Part shown: positions 1 through 6,028 of the stretch, one piece after another
How the letters are laid out: every line of letters starts with the position of its first letter
Position numbering within the stretch: position 1 is the first letter of the stretch
Origin: Victivallales bacterium
GTDB lineage: Bacteria > Verrucomicrobiota > Lentisphaeria > Oligosphaerales > Oligosphaeraceae
Assembly: GCA_017615955.1 (NCBI GenBank)
Contig: JAFZZD010000232.1
Location: 1 to 6,028, forward strand
Length of the DNA stretch: 6,028 nucleotides
Direction of reading: 5' to 3'
Notes under the pieces: generated by a model
Told to the model about the DNA's origin: nothing
Databases searched by the model: none
Seen by the model: the letters and a program-made list of their open reading frames with translations, nothing else
Program-made: the position numbers and the translations under genes

Positions 1-67
1 ATACAATGGACATCCTTGCGTAGAACAGCAATTTTGCCAGACCAGTTATGAACTTACTCTTTTTCAT
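1..67 (-). CDS. Start of a downstream gene, cut by window edge; frame uncertain, possibly an FAD-linked oxidase
   Basis: Two open frames leave the end of the UbiA gene and run off the window. Frame B has an ATG at 67-65 inside the UbiA 3' end (14-base overlap) and reads MKKSKFITGLAKLLFYARMS, a basic then hydrophobic start. Frame A follows the UbiA stop directly (from 53) and reads VHNWSGKIAVLRKDVHC, with no ATG, GTG or TTG. From memory, frame A resembles the N-terminus of alditol oxidase and related VAO-family FAD enzymes, which begin near V-x-N-W-A-G-N-I and continue to a P-x-S motif. A single extra base between 67 and 54 would join the frame-B ATG to frame A (M-K-K-S-K-V-H-N-W). No Shine-Dalgarno is visible before the ATG. 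I see that a gene follows in tight linkage; its frame and function are inference from about 20 residues. Confidence 0.4.
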   Translation of the reverse strand, partial: MKKSKFITGLAKLLFYARMSIV

Positions 68-1004
68 CGCGGTACCAGATGAACAATGCTTCAATTATGA
101 GTAAGGACAGTATTTCCGTAATCAGCTGCGAATGTTCAATTTGCAGTATTAGTGTGTAGAGCATGCTGACGCAAAGTTCGCAGTTAAGGCGTGTGGCTTT
201 GTGATGATTCTCTGCCAGGATGTTTTTAATGTGCAGGCTTGCCAGCAGGATCTGCAGTAGCAGGTGAATTAGAAAATTTATTAGGTTAGAGCTTGTGCCG
301 TCAAGGCAATGGAACAAGCTAATCACGCTATAAATGAAAAATGCGGCGAAAAGCGCCAGCGAGACTGTAATTGAAACGTGGCGGTGGAAGATGGTCTGCA
401 ATGTGCGGATGCTAGCGGCTTTGTCACCAGGCACATCTTTGTAATAGCTGTTGTGGCACATCAGAAAATGAATTACCACAAGGAGAGTTGCAAGAAACAA
501 AAGCAATGATGCATGGTGGAAAGCGTTAAGGCAGCCGACATAGCCATACAAGGCACAGCAGCTAATGGCGCAGGCATAGACGATGCAGTTCAATACGGGG
601 ACTTTCTTCAGCAGCGAATATGCGCAATTGAGGACAGCACCGCAGGCAAGCACAGGCAGTGTCCACACTGAAACAAAGGCACTTGCAATGGCAAAGGCCA
701 GTATGAGAATTGCGGAAAGGAGCAGGGCAGGGCGTGGTGGCAGGGCGCCTGTCACCATTGGGCGGTGCGGAGCGTTGATGGCGTCCTCCTTTCTGTCCAG
801 ATAGTCGCTGAAAATCTGGTTCACGCCCCAGGAAAGGAAGCCAACAAGCAAAAGCAGCGCCTGTTGGGCCATGGTCGGCTTGTCATAGCCCGCCATGTTT
901 GTGATGTCTAGTGCCAGTGTCATGCCCACAAGCACCGTGGTGCCAGTCACAAAGCAGTAGTACAGCCGCATTGAGCGTATGTAGTTGTACAGGAACGATT
1001 TCAT
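54..1004 (-). CDS. UbiA-family prenyltransferase (integral membrane)
   Basis: This is a polytopic inner-membrane enzyme of the UbiA superfamily. Such enzymes transfer a polyprenyl (or phytyl-like) group from its diphosphate to an aromatic, sugar-phosphate or glycerol-type acceptor. The 316 residues suit the family. The first Mg-diphosphate motif is at about 66-82, SDYLDRKEDAINAPHRP, with D67, D70 and D74 in the D-x2-D-x3-D pattern and R81-P82 behind it. The usual Asn before the first Asp is Ser66. The second Asp motif is KDVPGDKAASIRTL (189-202), with D190 and D194. The loop YSLLKKVP (129-136) also fits the family. About eight or nine hydrophobic helices are visible (roughly 15-32, 46-65, 92-111, 113-130, 139-159, 165-183, 211-231, 241-260, 295-310). 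The start overlaps the upstream synthase stop as ATGA, with no Shine-Dalgarno, so translation is probably coupled. The motif 1 wording is nearest to chlorophyll-synthase/DGGGP-synthase-like members, but the acceptor cannot be read from sequence. Codons 61-300 are about 43% GC (hand count), below the neighbouring synthase gene. Confidence 0.93.
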   Translation of the reverse strand: MKSFLYNYIRSMRLYYCFVTGTTVLVGMTLALDITNMAGYDKPTMAQQALLLLVGFLSWGVNQIFSDYLDRKEDAINAPHRPMVTGALPPRPALLLSAILILAFAIASAFVSVWTLPVLACGAVLNCAYSLLKKVPVLNCIVYACAISCCALYGYVGCLNAFHHASLLLFLATLLVVIHFLMCHNSYYKDVPGDKAASIRTLQTIFHRHVSITVSLALFAAFFIYSVISLFHCLDGTSSNLINFLIHLLLQILLASLHIKNILAENHHKATRLNCELCVSMLYTLILQIEHSQLITEILSLLIIEALFIWYRDEKE

Positions 1005-2218
1005 TTCTGCATAGCAGTGACGTGTTCAATGAGTCCCATTTCAGCAAACACCCTGGCCATGATGTCCGCCGCCTCGTCAATCAGTGCCTCTGTGTGGGAT
1101 GCAATGTAGCTTGTGCGAATGAGGGCGTCCCCTTCCTGTGTGGCTGGTGGTACGAATGGCGCCGTGTATATCCCTGCGTCGTAGAGTTTCCTGGCGGTGG
1201 CGAATGTGTTCTCCAGCGTACAGGTACGCAGCGGGATGATTGGAGTCGGGTATGCAAGTGCACTTTCACGAATGCGCAGATTGCGTTTGACAAAGGCATT
1301 GCGGGCGTATTCCGAAATGTGACGCAGCTTGTCAGGCAGTTCTGGATGCGCCTCAAGATGCCGCAATGCGGCAAGGGCCACAGCAGTGCTGGCTGGTGGA
1401 ATGGCGGCGGAGAACACAAAGGGCGAGGCCGTGTGGCGTATGTATTCGATTACCGAATGAGAGGCTGCCACAAAGCCGCCTAACGAGGCAAGCGATTTGG
1501 AGAATGTCCCCATGAATATGTCAATCTCTTTTTCAAGACCAAAGTGGAATGCGCTGCCGCGCCCGCCTTTGCCAAGGACACCCAATCCGTGCGCGTCATC
1601 CACCATCGTGCGTGCGCCGTATTGCTTTGCAAGGCGGACTATGGCGGGCAGATTTGCCAAATCACCGCCCAGTGAAAAGAGACCGTCCACCACAATGAGG
1701 GCGCCGCTGTCCTTGGGGACGGATTGCAGGCAGGCTTCCAGACCCTCCATGTCATTGTGTTTGTAGCGCAGCATTTTGCCGAAACTCAGGCGGCATGCGG
1801 AGTAGATGCTTGCATGGTTCTCCACATCGCATATCACATAGTCATGCCTGCCGACTAGGCTGCTTATGATGCTTAGGTTGGTCTGGTATCCAGTGCCAAA
1901 GGTCAATGCCTCTTCCTTGCCCAGAAAATTGGCCAATTCTTTTTCGAGTTGCAGATGTATGTCCAACGTCCCATTGAGCAAACGTGAGCCAGAGCAGCCC
2001 GTGCCGTATTTCTCCAAGGCGTGAATGCCAGCCTCAATGCCCTCCTGGCACATTGTCAGCCCAAGGTAATTGTTGGAGCCAAGCATGATGCGGCGCCGCC
2101 CCTCCATTGTCACCTCTGGCCCTTGATTGGATTCTATGGGGCAAAAATATGGATACAAGCCAGTGGTGCGCAGCTCATCCGCCTTCCTGAAGTCAAGGCA
2201 TTTTTGAAGTATATCCAT
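1001..2218 (-). CDS. PLP-dependent alpha-oxoamine synthase, serine palmitoyltransferase type
   Basis: A fold-type I PLP enzyme that decarboxylatively condenses an amino acid with an acyl-thioester. Seen in 405 residues: FGTGYQTN (107-114), His135 in DVENHAS, the cofactor pair D207 and H210 in VDDAHGLGVLG, the Schiff-base lysine K241 in GTFSKSLASLGGF (237-249), and R368 in LIRTS, which should hold the substrate carboxylate. The K241 motif, the start YPYFCPIESNQGPEV (22-36) and YGTGCSGSRLLNGTLDIHLQ (71-90) match, from memory, Bacteroides-type serine palmitoyltransferase better than BioF (biotin) or Kbl (GTLGKALGG motif). If so, the product is 3-ketosphinganine or a related alpha-amino ketone lipid; cysteate or glycine may replace serine. 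Length is normal and no transmembrane segment is seen. The ATG is preceded by an A/C-rich stretch almost without G, so initiation looks Shine-Dalgarno independent; homology at residue 22 onward supports this start. Four-base ATGA overlap with the UbiA gene. Genome annotations often call such proteins glycine C-acetyltransferase or 8-amino-7-oxononanoate synthase. No biotin genes are nearby. Confidence 0.9.
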   Translation of the reverse strand: MDILQKCLDFRKADELRTTGLYPYFCPIESNQGPEVTMEGRRRIMLGSNNYLGLTMCQEGIEAGIHALEKYGTGCSGSRLLNGTLDIHLQLEKELANFLGKEEALTFGTGYQTNLSIISSLVGRHDYVICDVENHASIYSACRLSFGKMLRYKHNDMEGLEACLQSVPKDSGALIVVDGLFSLGGDLANLPAIVRLAKQYGARTMVDDAHGLGVLGKGGRGSAFHFGLEKEIDIFMGTFSKSLASLGGFVAASHSVIEYIRHTASPFVFSAAIPPASTAVALAALRHLEAHPELPDKLRHISEYARNAFVKRNLRIRESALAYPTPIIPLRTCTLENTFATARKLYDAGIYTAPFVPPATQEGDALIRTSYIASHTEALIDEAADIMARVFAEMGLIEHVTAMQK

Positions 2219-2253
2219 ATTGTGTGATTGTTTTGCTTGATTTATTGCAGCGT

Positions 2254-2304
2254 TTGTGCATCAGCGTGGGTGGGAAAATCAGGATTAAGCACAATCTAGC
2301 ACAA
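2254..2304. repeat. Cluster of TTGTGC/GCACAA elements in the spacer
   Basis: AGCACAA occurs twice on the + strand (2288-2294 and 2298-2304), a direct repeat with a 10-base period, one helical turn. The same hexamer occurs inverted as TTGTGC at 2254-2259. The two direct copies flank and overlap the candidate -10 element. Arrangement and position would suit a regulator binding site, but no regulator gene is in the window and three hexamers in about 50 bases may be chance. Confidence 0.25.
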
Positions 2305-2320
2305 CAACTACGAGTTACAA
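2293..2320 (-). promoter_or_regulatory. Weak candidate sigma70-type promoter for the synthase-UbiA operon
   Basis: Reading the minus strand, TTGTAA (2320-2315) and TAGATT (2298-2293) are separated by 16 bases. They match the -35 and -10 consensus at four and four of six positions. Transcription would start near 2286, giving a leader of about 68 bases before the synthase ATG. The location, in the only sizeable spacer of the window and at lower GC, is right for a promoter. The match is weak and the organism's consensus is unknown, so this is a guess. Confidence 0.22.
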
Positions 2321-2419
2321 GCAACGCTTTAGCTGGTTACATAGGCGTGAGGATGTGCTTCTAATGGTTGCACATGTATGCATATTCGCTTGAATGACCA
2401 ATTACATGTCCATGAACGC

Positions 2420-3679
2420 TCATTCTGTCCGTCTTTTGTCACTTTTCCAGAGGTAATGCTCAATTGGCATCTTTTCAATGACTTGGTGGCTTTTTGTAAT
2501 GACAAAATGGTCTATGATGCCGCGTTCCTCGGCTATCGCCTGTATCTCCAGACCGTCATTAGTGACAGTGACATGGAAAACGGAAGTCTGAATGCCTGAT
2601 GGTGGTACTATTTCAGCCATTACATTGGGACCATCTGTGGTGATGACAGGGAATGAATAGTCTTCAGGCGTGGTGACTGGCTGGGGAGGGCGGCTTATGG
2701 ATGCACATTCAGCTTTTCCAGGCACAGTCCTGATGTAGTGGTGTATATGCCCGCAAATCCACAGATGAACGGGAACAAGCGGTTTTGCTCCCTTGAAATA
2801 TTTGTCTGTAAGCCGATGCATGTTAGGATTGAGAAAGAGGAACTGATCGATATGGCTGTGGGAGGCACCATGGGACATCACGATTTTATAGTCAGCCGTC
2901 TGAAATGCCTCGCCTTGAACGGCCTTGTCCAAAAAGGCCTGCTCTTCAGCGAGGAATCTTTCATCGAGATTCAAGGCGAAAGGTGTGCCTTTGGCGCTAG
3001 GCTGGTCCGCCCAGGAGTCTAATGCAAGGAATGCCGCATTGCCTTGTCTAAAGGCAGAATAGGTTTTCCCTTCTGGAGAGGCGAACCATCGGTTCCATTC
3101 CCAGGACGCCTTTCCCCTCAGTTCGTGATTGCCGCGCACGAAGATGACGGGCTTTTCAAGAAAGCCAGCGGCCTTTAGCAAATCAATGACGCCGCCCAAC
3201 TGGTCTTTTTCAAAATCATCTATGACATTAAGCATGTCGCCTAGGCAAACGATGAAGTCACAGGACTTTGCGTTTGCCAACTTGTGGTATTTGCGCAGCA
3301 GTTCCAGGCGCTTGTCAATTGGAAACTGGAAGTCAGCCATCACTAGGAATGAGTATTTCTCTCTTTCTCGCCTGAAAGCCGTGAAGGTCCCCTCCACTCG
3401 CTGCATGGAAGTACCATCTGGATTGTACGCGATTGCGGCGTATTCGTATTCAGTGCCTGGGACAAGGGAGCCAACATGGAAGATGTGCCGCGTTTCAGCA
3501 CGAACAATCTGCCCTCCTTCCTGCTGGTCGATGCGTGTCCATTGCAGACTATGTGCTTTGCGGAGTTCGACTGCGGCTGCACATGGGACGGACGTCGAAA
3601 AGCCAATGGTGATTTTGCCGATGTCTGGATTGGTAAGCCAAGGACCATGGTTGATGAATGCAGTGCTCATAGCTGACAT
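2420..3679 (-). CDS. Metallophosphoesterase with N-terminal Fn3-like domain (purple-acid-phosphatase-like)
   Basis: A calcineurin-like dinuclear metal phosphoesterase that should hydrolyse a phosphomono- or diester; substrate unknown. Residues about 8-104 form a beta-rich Fn3-like domain, starting GPWLTNPDIGKITIGFST and including the LVPGTEYEYAA strand, as in purple acid phosphatases. The catalytic domain (about 108-390) has all five metal blocks in order: D116 in ADFQ, GDMLN (147-151, D148), GNHE (183-186), H270 in VMSHGASH, and GHIHH (310-314). Block I is D-x-Q rather than the common D-x-H. The 419-residue length is ordinary. Unlike most purple acid phosphatases, no signal peptide is visible, and an in-frame TAA four codons before the ATG excludes a longer N-terminus; a second ATG lies three codons in (3670). 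There is no Shine-Dalgarno, only an A-rich leader. It follows the GH2 gene by 65 bases on the same strand, so cotranscription is possible. Family assignment is firm; function is not. Confidence 0.9.
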   Translation of the reverse strand: MSAMSTAFINHGPWLTNPDIGKITIGFSTSVPCAAAVELRKAHSLQWTRIDQQEGGQIVRAETRHIFHVGSLVPGTEYEYAAIAYNPDGTSMQRVEGTFTAFRREREKYSFLVMADFQFPIDKRLELLRKYHKLANAKSCDFIVCLGDMLNVIDDFEKDQLGGVIDLLKAAGFLEKPVIFVRGNHELRGKASWEWNRWFASPEGKTYSAFRQGNAAFLALDSWADQPSAKGTPFALNLDERFLAEEQAFLDKAVQGEAFQTADYKIVMSHGASHSHIDQFLFLNPNMHRLTDKYFKGAKPLVPVHLWICGHIHHYIRTVPGKAECASISRPPQPVTTPEDYSFPVITTDGPNVMAEIVPPSGIQTSVFHVTVTNDGLEIQAIAEERGIIDHFVITKSHQVIEKMPIEHYLWKSDKRRTE

Positions 3680-3711
3680 ATTGCTTTGTTAATTAGGTTG
3701 GCGTTCATGTA

Positions 3712-3742
3712 AAAGGTAGCGGCTTATCCCGCAGTCGCCTTT
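3712..3742 (-). terminator. Possible imperfect hairpin between GH2 and phosphoesterase genes
   Basis: On the minus strand AAAGG (3742-3738) and GCGG with its partner CCGC (3732-3729 and 3722-3719) can fold with CCTTT (3716-3712), leaving an asymmetric CGACT/TA internal loop and a six-base apical loop. Only four T residues follow. It may attenuate transcription or stabilise the GH2 message end, but it is too weak to call an efficient terminator. Confidence 0.2.
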
Positions 3743-3744
3743 GG

Positions 3745-6006
3745 TCAAAGCGTTACCTTTGTGCAAAGTTTGCCACTGCTGACGGACAAGGTTGTGCATT
3801 TGCCTTTCCGCAGCGCCATGATGGCATAGCCGTTGAACAGTTTGACCCGATGGCGCTTGAATGGAAGCAGGCAGCGTGCATCGCCGTTGTCAACGCCGAT
3901 CAGCTGCCCTCCATTGACAGTGACTTCCATTTCGTCATTTGCTGTTTCAAGGGTTGTGCCTTGATTGTCAAGCAGGCATATTGTGCATATTGCAATTCCA
4001 TCGTCTTCGGAGGAAGAATATTCGATGCGTGTGTGGATTCTGCAAGGCTTTCCCGCCGTGCGCTTCTCGACTCTTTTTATGACATTGCCGTCTGCATCAT
4101 ATCCGATGGCCTCCAGCTTTCCTGGCCTGAATGGAACATCCTTCCATACGAGCCTTGGCGAGTTCGCTTGCTTCACGCGTCTGCCGAAAGACTGCCCATT
4201 CACCAGCAATTCAACGGAATGGCAGGAAGTGAATGCCTGCACTTCAACAATGTCATTTTCTTTCCAGTTCCAATGGGGCAGGATGTGGAGAACATCGTCT
4301 TGCCGCCATTGCGCTTCATAGAGATATGCACGTGGCTTTGGCAGTCCCGCGATGTCAAACAGTCCGAAGCAAGAACTGCGGTTGGGGTATTTATGCGGGA
4401 ATGGTTCTCCCAGGTAGTCGAATGTGCACCAAGCGAATTCGCCGATGATCCATGCATTGTCTCCGAGTACGCGGAACATCTGTTCCGAGTCATTGCTCCA
4501 TGTGGGATATTCGATGCCGTAGGCGGAGTTATATCCGTTTTCGTGGGCGATGTCCTCGCCTTCAGCTGGAACAAAGTACTCGCCTCTGGTGGAGACAACT
4601 GCGGAAGTCTCCGATGCGACCAGCAGCTTTGACGGAAAGCGTTTGTGCAGAACAGGGTATAGCTCTGGCTTGTAGTTGAAGCCGATGATGTCAAGCGCCT
4701 CGGCAAAGGCATGCACATTCGGGTCATCCTCTGCGTTCTGGTAATTGATGGCCGCAGTCACGGGGCGCGATGGATCCTCCTCATGGCATATTCTGACCAG
4801 CTCCGCGGCGATTTCCGCGCCTTTTGGAAAGAGTTCGTCTCTGATTTCATTGCCGATGCTCCAAAGCGCGATGCAGGGATGATTGCGGTCGCGGCGGAGC
4901 ATGTCACGCAAGTCCTGCTCATGGCATTCATCGAACTCGTTGTGGTAGTCTCCCTCTCTTTTGGGCAACTGCCATGCATCGAATGCCTCGTCCATGACCA
5001 GAAAGCCCATTTCATCGCAGAGGTCAAGCAATTTGGGGGCAGGGGGATTATGCGCCATGCGGAGTGCATTGCAGCCAATGGCCTTGATTTTCTCCAGGCG
5101 CCAGCGCATCACGTCCTTGTGGAATGCGGCGCCGAACAGTCCAAGGTCATGATGCATGCATAGGCCTTTGAATGAATAGGGCTTGCCATTCAGTCGCATC
5201 CCATCGTCTGCGTCAAACGACAATTCGCGGAAGCCGTACGTCATGATGACATTGTCATCTCCTGCTGAAATGTCAATGGTGTACAATGCTGGATGTTCAG
5301 GACTCCATAGCTCCAGGTCGCTCAATGCCAGTTCCGCGCCGCCTTTCGCCACTATTCGTCCATCATGACTGACAGTCATACGGAGTTCATCAGGGGAAAA
5401 TCCGTCGGCAGACACCGCCAGCACGGCGCTTTTTTGGGCGCAGTCAATATGCTTTGTCTTCAGTTGAATGCCCTGATAGGCAAAATGCCTTTTGGGGAGA
5501 CTGAGCAGCCGTGCTTCCCTGTAGAGGCCCGCGCCAGGATACCATCGGGAAAGGTAAGGCGGATTTTCACAAAACACCGCAAGGATGTTCGGCTTACCAT
5601 CGAAATGCAGGAATGGCGTGATGTCAATGGCAAAAGACGAATAGCCGTATGCTCGCCCGCCGACGTCTATGCCATTGATGCTTATTCTGCTGTGGCTCAT
5701 GACTCCGTCAAACTCCAGCCGTTGCACTCTGTCCTTTTCGCAGTTTTCGAAAATCAGTTCGCGGACGTATGTGCCACATCCGATATATGGCAATGCCCCT
5801 GTGTCATTGCCTTGGGTGAAAGACAATTGCATTTCGGGGGACAGATGGGGCTTTGGTTCATTCCAGCCGTCAAATGGCCCCTCTATTGCCCAATCATGGG
5901 GTATGCTCACCGCCTGCCAGCCGTCTTCGCCGTCGTGTGCGCATTCGGGAGCCGAAGCTCCTCTTCTGAAGAGCCAGCCTTGTGTAAGAAGTGTTGTTTG
6001 TCTCAT
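3745..6006 (-). CDS. Glycoside hydrolase family 2, beta-galactosidase type
   Basis: A retaining exo-glycosidase, most likely acting on beta-galactosides from plant or host glycans; beta-glucuronidase or another GH2 specificity is not excluded. Domain order in 753 residues: N-terminal sugar-binding jelly roll (about 8-170, with RWYPGAGLYRE at 154-164), an Ig-like domain (about 172-260), the TIM barrel (about 264-565), a DUF4982-type beta domain (about 566-648, with VELLVNGQSFGRR) and a final Ig-like domain (about 655-753). Barrel landmarks are NALRMAHNPP (313-322), the acid/base E387 in LWSIGNEI, the nucleophile E466 in VASETSAVVSTRGEY, and IGEFAWCTFDYLGEP (521-535). All look intact. The protein opens MRQTTLLTQGWLFRRG with no signal peptide or lipobox, so it is probably cytoplasmic and handles imported oligosaccharides. 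The ATG lies seven bases behind AGGAAAG. No transporter, regulator or sulfatase is in view, so the glycan target cannot be inferred from context. Confidence 0.95.
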   Translation of the reverse strand: MRQTTLLTQGWLFRRGASAPECAHDGEDGWQAVSIPHDWAIEGPFDGWNEPKPHLSPEMQLSFTQGNDTGALPYIGCGTYVRELIFENCEKDRVQRLEFDGVMSHSRISINGIDVGGRAYGYSSFAIDITPFLHFDGKPNILAVFCENPPYLSRWYPGAGLYREARLLSLPKRHFAYQGIQLKTKHIDCAQKSAVLAVSADGFSPDELRMTVSHDGRIVAKGGAELALSDLELWSPEHPALYTIDISAGDDNVIMTYGFRELSFDADDGMRLNGKPYSFKGLCMHHDLGLFGAAFHKDVMRWRLEKIKAIGCNALRMAHNPPAPKLLDLCDEMGFLVMDEAFDAWQLPKREGDYHNEFDECHEQDLRDMLRRDRNHPCIALWSIGNEIRDELFPKGAEIAAELVRICHEEDPSRPVTAAINYQNAEDDPNVHAFAEALDIIGFNYKPELYPVLHKRFPSKLLVASETSAVVSTRGEYFVPAEGEDIAHENGYNSAYGIEYPTWSNDSEQMFRVLGDNAWIIGEFAWCTFDYLGEPFPHKYPNRSSCFGLFDIAGLPKPRAYLYEAQWRQDDVLHILPHWNWKENDIVEVQAFTSCHSVELLVNGQSFGRRVKQANSPRLVWKDVPFRPGKLEAIGYDADGNVIKRVEKRTAGKPCRIHTRIEYSSSEDDGIAICTICLLDNQGTTLETANDEMEVTVNGGQLIGVDNGDARCLLPFKRHRVKLFNGYAIMALRKGKCTTLSVSSGKLCTKVTL

Positions 6007-6013
6007 GTTGTTG

Positions 6014-6020
6014 CTTTCCT
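6014..6020 (-). promoter_or_regulatory. Shine-Dalgarno site of the GH2 gene
   Basis: AGGAAAG on the minus strand, seven bases before the ATG at 6006-6004. It is the only clear ribosome binding site in the window and confirms the start of the GH2 protein. Confidence 0.75.
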
Positions 6021-6028
6021 GCTGGTAT

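Noticed and set aside
911..1483. 190-codon open frame on the + strand
   Set aside because: Antisense to the synthase and UbiA genes; low-complexity, Cys/Trp-rich product with no family resemblance.
2315..2383. 22-codon ORF on the minus strand in the 201-base spacer
   Set aside because: No ribosome binding site, Arg/Cys/Ser-rich without hydrophobic or leader-peptide features, and it crosses the candidate promoter.
3129..3692. 187-codon open frame on the + strand
   Set aside because: Antisense shadow of the phosphoesterase gene; no domain or ribosome binding site recognised.
3850..4632. 260-codon open frame on the + strand
   Set aside because: It lies wholly antisense to the GH2 gene, whose protein has intact family motifs throughout. 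The antisense product is Cys-rich with no recognisable domain.
4666..4680. N-x-K (NYK, residues 444-446) in the GH2 protein as a beta-glucuronidase signature
   Set aside because: The carboxylate-binding NxK of beta-glucuronidases lies after the nucleophile; this one is before E466, in the usual GFNY barrel strand region.
1..6028. tRNA/rRNA genes, CRISPR arrays, insertion sequences, integrase sites, phage genes
   Set aside because: Looked for on both strands by eye; no cloverleaf-like segments, spaced repeats, transposase motifs or terminal inverted repeats were found.

Overview
The window carries four complete protein genes and the first codons of a fifth, all on the minus strand, so they are read from right to left. 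It is dense, with about 95% coding, and contains no RNA gene, mobile element or CRISPR array that I can see. The likely source is a Gram-negative, host-associated or polysaccharide-degrading bacterium, perhaps of the PVC or Bacteroidota type. This rests on a GH2 enzyme of the Bacteroides-like architecture, a serine-palmitoyltransferase-type enzyme, and mostly Shine-Dalgarno-free, A-rich start regions. That is an inference; no marker gene fixes the taxon.

Right half (6028-2420): a 753-residue glycoside hydrolase family 2 enzyme (beta-galactosidase type) has a clear ribosome binding site. After a 65-base gap comes a 419-residue metallophosphoesterase with an N-terminal fibronectin-III-like domain, resembling purple acid phosphatases. 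Neither protein has a visible signal peptide, so both appear to act in the cytoplasm unless exported by another route.

Spacer (2419-2219): 201 bases of lower GC without a credible gene. It holds a weak candidate promoter and a small set of TTGTGC/GCACAA repeats, and probably separates the GH2/phosphoesterase pair from the next operon.

Left half (2218-1): a tightly packed group. A PLP-dependent alpha-oxoamine synthase, closest by recognisable motifs to bacterial serine palmitoyltransferase, overlaps a UbiA-family membrane prenyltransferase by four bases (ATGA). The UbiA gene in turn runs into the start of another gene cut by the window edge. That start is puzzling. The only ATG opens one frame, but the frame directly after the UbiA stop reads like the N-terminus of an FAD-linked sugar/alditol oxidase (VHNWSGKI...) and has no ordinary start codon. 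An alpha-oxoamine synthase, a UbiA transferase and possibly a flavo-oxidase in one translationally coupled unit suggest a membrane-lipid or lipid-linked-sugar pathway that I cannot match to a described one. This is the most interesting part of the window.
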